Shown here piece by piece: positions 20,930-24,793 of a stretch of 24,793 nt of DNA (positions within the stretch are counted from its first letter, which is position 1; each line of letters opens with the position of its first letter). The notes under the pieces were generated by a model that had not been told where the DNA came from, ran no database searches, and saw nothing but the letters and a program-made list of their open reading frames with translations. Source of the DNA: Defluviitaleaceae bacterium (GTDB taxonomy: Bacteria > Bacillota > Clostridia > Lachnospirales > WQUN01); the NCBI GenBank assembly GCA_009783525.1, contig WRDG01000004.1:1-24793 (forward strand), given 5' to 3'. Position numbers and translations under genes: made by a program.

Positions 20930-23900
20930 TTATTTTAAATATTTCCGCAAAATTTGCGTGACGTTGTCGATTTCGAGCGGCTTGCCTATATGGTCGTCCA
21001 TGCCGGCCTCTATGCAGGCCTCGATGTCGTCTTTAAACACGTTTGCGGTCATGGCGACTATCGGCAGCGCGCCGCGGGCGAGCAGCGGCATTGCGCGTAT
21101 GCGTCGCGTGGCTTCGAGGCCGTCCATTTTCGGCATCTGCATGTCCATGAACACCAAATCATATTTTCCGGGCGCGGCCTTTATCATCTCGACGGCCTCG
21201 GCGCCGTTTTCGGCGCAGTCTATTTCAATCCCGGTGTCTTCCAAAAGCGAAATCAAAATCTCGCGGTTTATCGCGACGTCTTCGGCGAGCAGCAGACTCC
21301 TTCCGGTAAATTCGTTTACGCCGGAAGTTTTTTCCGCGCCGGTTTCGGTAACGCCTAAAAATTCGTTTATGCAGTCCACAATCGTTGAAGAGAACAGCGG
21401 TTTGAGCAAATGCTTTTCAACCCCGGCCGCCGCCGCCTCGTGTTTGATCTGCTCCCAATCCGCCGCCGTGATCATGATCACGACAGAGTGTTTAGGATCA
21501 TTTTTTGCTTTGATCCATTTCGTGAGCTCAATGCCGTCCATCACGGGCATGCGCCAGTCGATAAAATAAATATCGTACGGGCCGTTTTCGTCGATAACGC
21601 CGCAGGCTTCAGAACCGTTTTTCGCGGTGTCGCAGCGGATGCCGAGGCTCGCGAACAGATCGGTGAACTGTGCGAGCGTTTCCGCCGAGTCGTCAACCGC
21701 AAGTATGCGGACGTTTTTCCAGTTGATCTCGGGTCTTAGCATCGACTGCGCGACCTTGCTGCCGCGTGACGAAGTAAAAGTAAAAATAAATTTTGAACCC
21801 TTGCCGAGTTCCGACTCGACCCATATTTCGCCGCCCATCATCTCGACAATGCGCTTGCATATGACAAGCCCGAGCCCCGTGCCGCCGTATTCGCGGCTCG
21901 TGCCGCTCTCCGCCTGCTCGAATGCGCGGAAAATGTTCCCCTGCTGTTCCGGCGAAATGCCTATGCCGTTGTCTTCCACCTCAACCCTTATCGTGTACAG
22001 CCCGTCCGCTTCGCCGGCAAGCGACGAGTCGAGGCGTATAGCGCCGCCTTCGGGCGTAAACTTGACCGCGTTTGAAATCAAATTGGTTATAACCTGCGTG
22101 ATGCGCTGGTCGTCGCCGATAATAAAACGCGGTATCTTCGGGTCGAGATTTACCGTCAGCTCCTGCTTCTTTTCGTCCGCGCGGAAATAAACGACCGTCA
22201 TGACTTTTTGCAGCATGCGGTCGAAGCAAAATTCCACCGGAAAAAGTTCGAGCTTGTCCGCTTCAATTTTTGCCATGTCAAGCACGTCGTTGATGACCCC
22301 GAGCAAATGGCTCGCGGCGTCGCCTATCCTGTTAAGCGCGTGGTTTTTGCCGTCGATGTCGTCGGATTTTTTTCCTATGGTGGTCATGCCGATTATCGCG
22401 TTCATGGGGGTGCGCATTTCGTGGCTCATGTTGGACAGGAAGTCGCCCTTCGCCTTGCTCGCGTTGTTAGCCTGGACCAGCGCGATTTCAAGCCGCGCCG
22501 ACGTGTCGCGCACGTTCTGGTTCATTTCGTTGCGGTGGTACGCGTGCGCAAACAGCAGGCTGCCCGAGCGGAGTATAACCTCCTCTTCTTTTGTGAACAG
22601 CCGTTCTTTGCGGCAGTCGTCAAAACCGACGAAGCCCCAAAAATTTGAATTGATAAAAATTGGGACAACCAGTATCGATTTTATGCCCTGCGGCGAAAGC
22701 TGCTCCTGTTCCCGCCGCGACATCCGGCTCACGATGTTGTTAATGCATTTGTCCGCAGAAAGCGTCCGCTCCCAATCGGGCACGTTTTCGTCGTACGAAA
22801 TGTCCGCCGTTATTTCGAGCCCCTGCTGAGGCTCGGCGCCCTCCGACCATTCGTAAAGCTGCGTGCAGCGCAGGCCCTCCGGCGCCGAATGATTTTTCCA
22901 TATGTACACGCGGTCTACGTCCACAACATCGGCCATTACCTTCATGCTTTTAAAAAGCGAGTCTGCAAAATTATTGTTGTCCGCGTTTAATAAATATACC
23001 GCGGCGATATTCACCGAACGAAGCAAATTGTCGCGCTGCTCTATTATCGCGAGCAGATCGCTTTTCGCTTGGCTTGCGGCCTCTGCTTTTATCGTAAGCT
23101 CCTGCAACTCGTCGTTCTTTTTATTTATTTCGCTGATCATCATGCGGTATCTCGTTACGTCCGCCATCATCAGGATGTAGCCCGTCCTGTTCTTGTCGTC
23201 GTACACCGAGCGCCAGTTAAGCGTGTACGTTTGCTTTTCGCCGTTCGGCAGGCTTATCGAACATTCGCCGACCGCGTCGTCTTTGCCGAGGATAACCGAA
23301 ACGAGGTTGTCGGGCTTAACCTCGGCCGCGTGCCCCAAAAAATTAAAAAATTCTTCCGTTTTCGTTCGGCCGAGTATCATTTCAAAACCGCCGAAAACTT
23401 CGTGGGCGCGCTGGTTGACATCTACGATAATATTTTTTTCGTTGCTGATTATTATTATGTCCTCTATCGCGTTCATGGTTGTCGAAAAAAGCGTGGTCGT
23501 CACGGAAAAAAGCCGCGAGCGGTGAGCGACGAAAACGAAAAGCATGAACGTGAAAAAGAAACCGATCGGAGTAAGGTCGTGGTCGAACGGGATCATGCCG
23601 AAGGTGTAGGCAATGTTGATTGTGTACGGAATAAAAAGCCCGAGTCCGGTCAGTACGAGCAGCGGGTTGTCCTTCGAGCCCTTTATGATAAAACGGATGA
23701 GCATGGTGAACACGACAATAATCAGCAGAGAGTCCATGCCAAGGTGCATCCAAAAAAGCGGCATGCGTCCGGGCATCGGGATCGAATAATCTGAAAAATA
23801 CATATGGTGAAGCGGATTGGAAACCATCGCGAGGATGTCGATAAGAGGTAAAAAGATAAGAAAAAAACGGACGAGCATTTTGTTTTTTAAAGGCGAACCG

Positions 23901-24166
23901 ACAAAATCCAAAATGAACCAGGCCACCCCGAACGGGATGATGCAAACCATAACCATGCGCAGCGTATAGATGAACGGAAAATAATTGTCGTGGACAACCA
24001 TCGCGACGGCGTTAAGCAGAGTCCACAAAAAAATTTCGATGCCGAGGAAGAAAAAACTGCGGAGCCTTCTGTTGCGTATATCGCTGAACCATAAAAGCCC
24101 CATGATGTACGATATCGCGCAGCAGATGAACAATGACAAGACTACAACGATCAAAACGCCTGTCAT
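20930..24166 (-). CDS. 7TM-PAS-GAF hybrid sensor histidine kinase with two receiver domains
   Basis: A 1078-residue membrane sensor. Order: 7TM N-terminal module (about 3-225, HisKA_7TM-like), PAS (about 230-345, DIIIISNEKNIIVDVNQRAH), short coiled coil, GAF (about 390-545), HisKA with phospho-acceptor H582 in FLSNMSHEMRTPMNAIIG, HATPase (about 680-800, N-box ITNLISNAVKFTP, G1 VEDNGIGIS, G2 GGTGLGL), REC1 (about 820-940, D870 in FIDWRMPVMDG), REC2 (about 955-1075, D1008 in FMDMQMPKMDG). There is no HPt domain, so the phosphorelay partner is elsewhere. ATG 24166 begins the first TM, with GGAG 11 nt upstream; the frame extends to 24238 but crosses the promoter. The ligand is unknown. It ends 6 bp from purM, convergently. 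Confidence 0.95.
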   Translation of the reverse strand: MTGVLIVVVLSLFICCAISYIMGLLWFSDIRNRRLRSFFFLGIEIFLWTLLNAVAMVVHDNYFPFIYTLRMVMVCIIPFGVAWFILDFVGSPLKNKMLVRFFLIFLPLIDILAMVSNPLHHMYFSDYSIPMPGRMPLFWMHLGMDSLLIIVVFTMLIRFIIKGSKDNPLLVLTGLGLFIPYTINIAYTFGMIPFDHDLTPIGFFFTFMLFVFVAHRSRLFSVTTTLFSTTMNAIEDIIIISNEKNIIVDVNQRAHEVFGGFEMILGRTKTEEFFNFLGHAAEVKPDNLVSVILGKDDAVGECSISLPNGEKQTYTLNWRSVYDDKNRTGYILMMADVTRYRMMISEINKKNDELQELTIKAEAASQAKSDLLAIIEQRDNLLRSVNIAAVYLLNADNNNFADSLFKSMKVMADVVDVDRVYIWKNHSAPEGLRCTQLYEWSEGAEPQQGLEITADISYDENVPDWERTLSADKCINNIVSRMSRREQEQLSPQGIKSILVVPIFINSNFWGFVGFDDCRKERLFTKEEEVILRSGSLLFAHAYHRNEMNQNVRDTSARLEIALVQANNASKAKGDFLSNMSHEMRTPMNAIIGMTTIGKKSDDIDGKNHALNRIGDAASHLLGVINDVLDMAKIEADKLELFPVEFCFDRMLQKVMTVVYFRADEKKQELTVNLDPKIPRFIIGDDQRITQVITNLISNAVKFTPEGGAIRLDSSLAGEADGLYTIRVEVEDNGIGISPEQQGNIFRAFEQAESGTSREYGGTGLGLVICKRIVEMMGGEIWVESELGKGSKFIFTFTSSRGSKVAQSMLRPEINWKNVRILAVDDSAETLAQFTDLFASLGIRCDTAKNGSEACGVIDENGPYDIYFIDWRMPVMDGIELTKWIKAKNDPKHSVVIMITAADWEQIKHEAAAAGVEKHLLKPLFSSTIVDCINEFLGVTETGAEKTSGVNEFTGRSLLLAEDVAINREILISLLEDTGIEIDCAENGAEAVEMIKAAPGKYDLVFMDMQMPKMDGLEATRRIRAMPLLARGALPIVAMTANVFKDDIEACIEAGMDDHIGKPLEIDNVTQILRKYLK

Positions 24167-24209
24167 GCGGATAAAAACTCCTTTGCGAAAAAAATCGGTG
24201 CGGTTAAAA

Positions 24210-24221
24210 ATTATTGTAACA
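24210..24221 (-). promoter_or_regulatory. Extended -10 promoter of the hybrid kinase gene
   Basis: Minus strand TGTTACAAT, with the -10 hexamer at 24218-24213 and a TG extension. A weak -35 (TCTTGC) lies 16 bp upstream. It falls inside the open frame before ATG 24166, supporting the shorter protein. Confidence 0.45.
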
Positions 24222-24255
24222 CATAAAATAACGCGCAAGATTTTTTTTAGTTCGA

Positions 24256-24283
24256 GGAAGAAACACCGAAGGTGTTTTTGTGC
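24256..24283 (+). repeat. Hairpin repeat, copy 1
   Basis: 28-nt sequence containing the hairpin AAACACC-GAA-GGTGTTT (24261-24277). An inverted copy matching at 26 of 28 positions lies at 24394-24421. It sits outside the 193-bp inverted-repeat element. Confidence 0.8.
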
Positions 24284-24325
24284 CGCGAGACGGGCGCTGC
24301 GGTTGATATGCGTCCGCAGTTATGT

Positions 24326-24518
24326 TATTACTCCGGCACTTAAATATCGCAATTTCGTACAGCTATTTTCGCGCCGCACTTCGTCAGCTCAACGCACAGA
24401 AACACCTACGGTGTTTCTTCCTTCTATCGTACTGCTTGAGTACGCTTATGCTTAGCTTCCTTGTTCGGCACAAAAATATCGCGTACGTCTCTTGCTATAT
24501 TTAAGTGCCGGAGTAATA
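24326..24518. mobile_element. 193-bp terminal-inverted-repeat element (MITE-like)
   Basis: The left arm starting at 24326 (TATTACTCCGGCACTTAAAT...) and the right arm ending at 24518 are inverted copies: 27 bp each (24326-24352 region and 24492-24518) with a single mismatch, the outer 22 bp identical. The ends are TA...TA, as expected for TA target duplication by Tc1/mariner-IS630-type transposases. There is no gene inside; the interior holds hairpin copy 2. A non-autonomous element is the best reading. Confidence 0.6.
24394..24421 (-). repeat. Hairpin repeat, copy 2 (inverted)
   Basis: Inverted copy of 24256-24283 with two differences. It forms its own hairpin, AGAAACACC-TAC-GGTGTTTCT (24398-24418, 9-bp stem), and lies inside the 193-bp element. 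Confidence 0.8.
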
Positions 24519-24555
24519 CAAGGTCTTAAAAAAATTTTAAAGACGGAGAGGTCGC

Positions 24556-24793
24556 ATGAAAATTATTTGCCGCGTTGCAGTTATTTTTTTCATTTTAATT
24601 TTTTTTGCGGGATGCGGTCTGTTTGCGGACGGGCCGGACAAAAATATCAACGGCAGCGAAAACGGACGCGCCGAATCGAACGCGCCGTCTCCAACCGCTT
24701 CGCCTGCGCCGAGTCCGACGCCGAGCCCGACACCCGAGCCCACCCCGACGCCCGAGCCCACCCCGACGCCCACGCCGTACCCGGTCGCGTCGC
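24556..24793 (+). CDS. Secreted lipoprotein with Pro/Thr repeat linker (3' end outside window)
   Basis: The visible 79 residues begin MKIICRVAVIFFILIFFAGC: a type II signal peptide with lipobox FAGC and lipidated Cys20. A polar stretch follows (GPDKNINGSENGRAESNA), then a low-complexity linker of SPTPSPTPEPTPTPEPTPTP. The linker is encoded partly by two perfect 18-bp tandem repeats (24733-24750 and 24751-24768). Such PT-rich linkers tether a domain away from the membrane; the domain itself is beyond the window. The SD GGAGAGG precedes ATG 24556. Function unknown. Confidence 0.85.
   Translation, partial: MKIICRVAVIFFILIFFAGCGLFADGPDKNINGSENGRAESNAPSPTASPAPSPTPSPTPEPTPTPEPTPTPTPYPVAS
24733..24768 (+). 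repeat. Two 18-bp tandem repeats in the lipoprotein linker
   Basis: CCCGAGCCCACCCCGACG occurs twice in tandem, each encoding PEPTPT in frame. The number of copies may vary by replication slippage, changing linker length. Confidence 0.85.

Larger units (their letters stand above)
24167..24555. other. Divergent intergenic region rich in repeats
   Basis: 389 bp between the hybrid kinase (minus) and the lipoprotein (plus). Contents: kinase leader and promoter, hairpin copy 1, the 193-bp inverted-repeat element with hairpin copy 2, then a short leader with GGAG 8 nt before ATG 24556. No further gene is visible, and no confident lipoprotein promoter. Confidence 0.7.

Noticed and set aside
24167..24238. 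Longer start of the hybrid kinase
   Set aside because: An extended -10 promoter lies within this stretch, and the first TM follows ATG 24166.
24537..24773. Minus-strand frame encoding a Gly/Val-rich repeat protein
   Set aside because: It is the antisense of the lipoprotein Pro/Thr repeats; the plus strand has the SD, signal peptide and lipobox.
1..24793. CRISPR array, tRNA or rRNA genes
   Set aside because: No regularly spaced repeats with unique spacers, no cloverleaf-like stretch and no rRNA-like sequence was noticed.

Overview
The window looks like a chromosomal segment from an uncultured member of the Firmicutes, most likely class Clostridia. The best evidence is the minus-strand block at 16080-12705, which has the Bacillus/Clostridium order yaaQ (darA), yaaR, holB, yaaT (ricT), yabB. 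Ribosome-binding sites are mostly AGGAGG-type. A 7TM hybrid histidine kinase, an HD-GYP protein and the AlbA_2-type gene fit the same group. The core DNA is moderately GC-rich with many long A and T runs. No tRNA, rRNA or CRISPR array was seen.

Layout. 1-805 is the 3' part of a SAM methyltransferase. 806-2760 is a small, AT-richer accessory patch: an AlbA_2/HATPase_c_4 gene, a 5'-truncated helix-turn-helix fragment, the stump of an aminoglycoside-phosphotransferase-like gene and an unrecognised fragment. 2768-6364 (minus) holds a DUF2130 protein, alanine racemase and a Gfo/Idh/MocA oxidoreductase. The last two abut, and a promoter with a perfect palindrome between -35 and -10 lies upstream. 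6557-6695 is a nested palindromic element. 6717-11625 (plus) is a cassette: folC, a folate-type ECF S component (FolT) joined in frame to an ABC-2-type ATPase, and two ABC-2-type permeases. 16080-11594 (minus) is the yaaQ-yaaR-holB-ricT-yabB-HD-GYP cluster, with an intrinsic terminator between yaaR and holB. 16191-17687 (plus) encodes a GNAT acetyltransferase and a GtrB/DPM-like glycosyltransferase. They face a 700-residue polytopic GT-C-like membrane protein (minus). 19916-20923 is a PurM-like gene. 24166-20930 (minus) is a large hybrid sensor kinase. 24326-24518 is a 193-bp terminal-inverted-repeat element. A lipoprotein gene begins at 24556 and runs off the window.

How the genes work together. 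FolC polyglutamylates and so retains folates, and FolT captures them, so folC-folT is a coherent salvage pair. The exporter-type ATPase and two permeases that follow look like a separate ABC-2 exporter. The junction at 8574-8614 is the most interesting spot. The FolT and ATPase frames are joined, yet an AAGGAG Shine-Dalgarno precedes an in-frame GTG. Removing one A from an A8 run would end FolT at a TGA overlapping that GTG as GTGA, the same overlap used at the next junction. The join may be a real fusion, a slippage-controlled product or a one-base indel. The GT2 enzyme and the GT-C-like protein suggest polyprenyl-phosphate-sugar-dependent glycosylation at the membrane.

Limits: all family assignments come from reading motifs by eye. 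Substrates of the oxidoreductase, exporter, acetyltransferase and sensor kinase cannot be stated.
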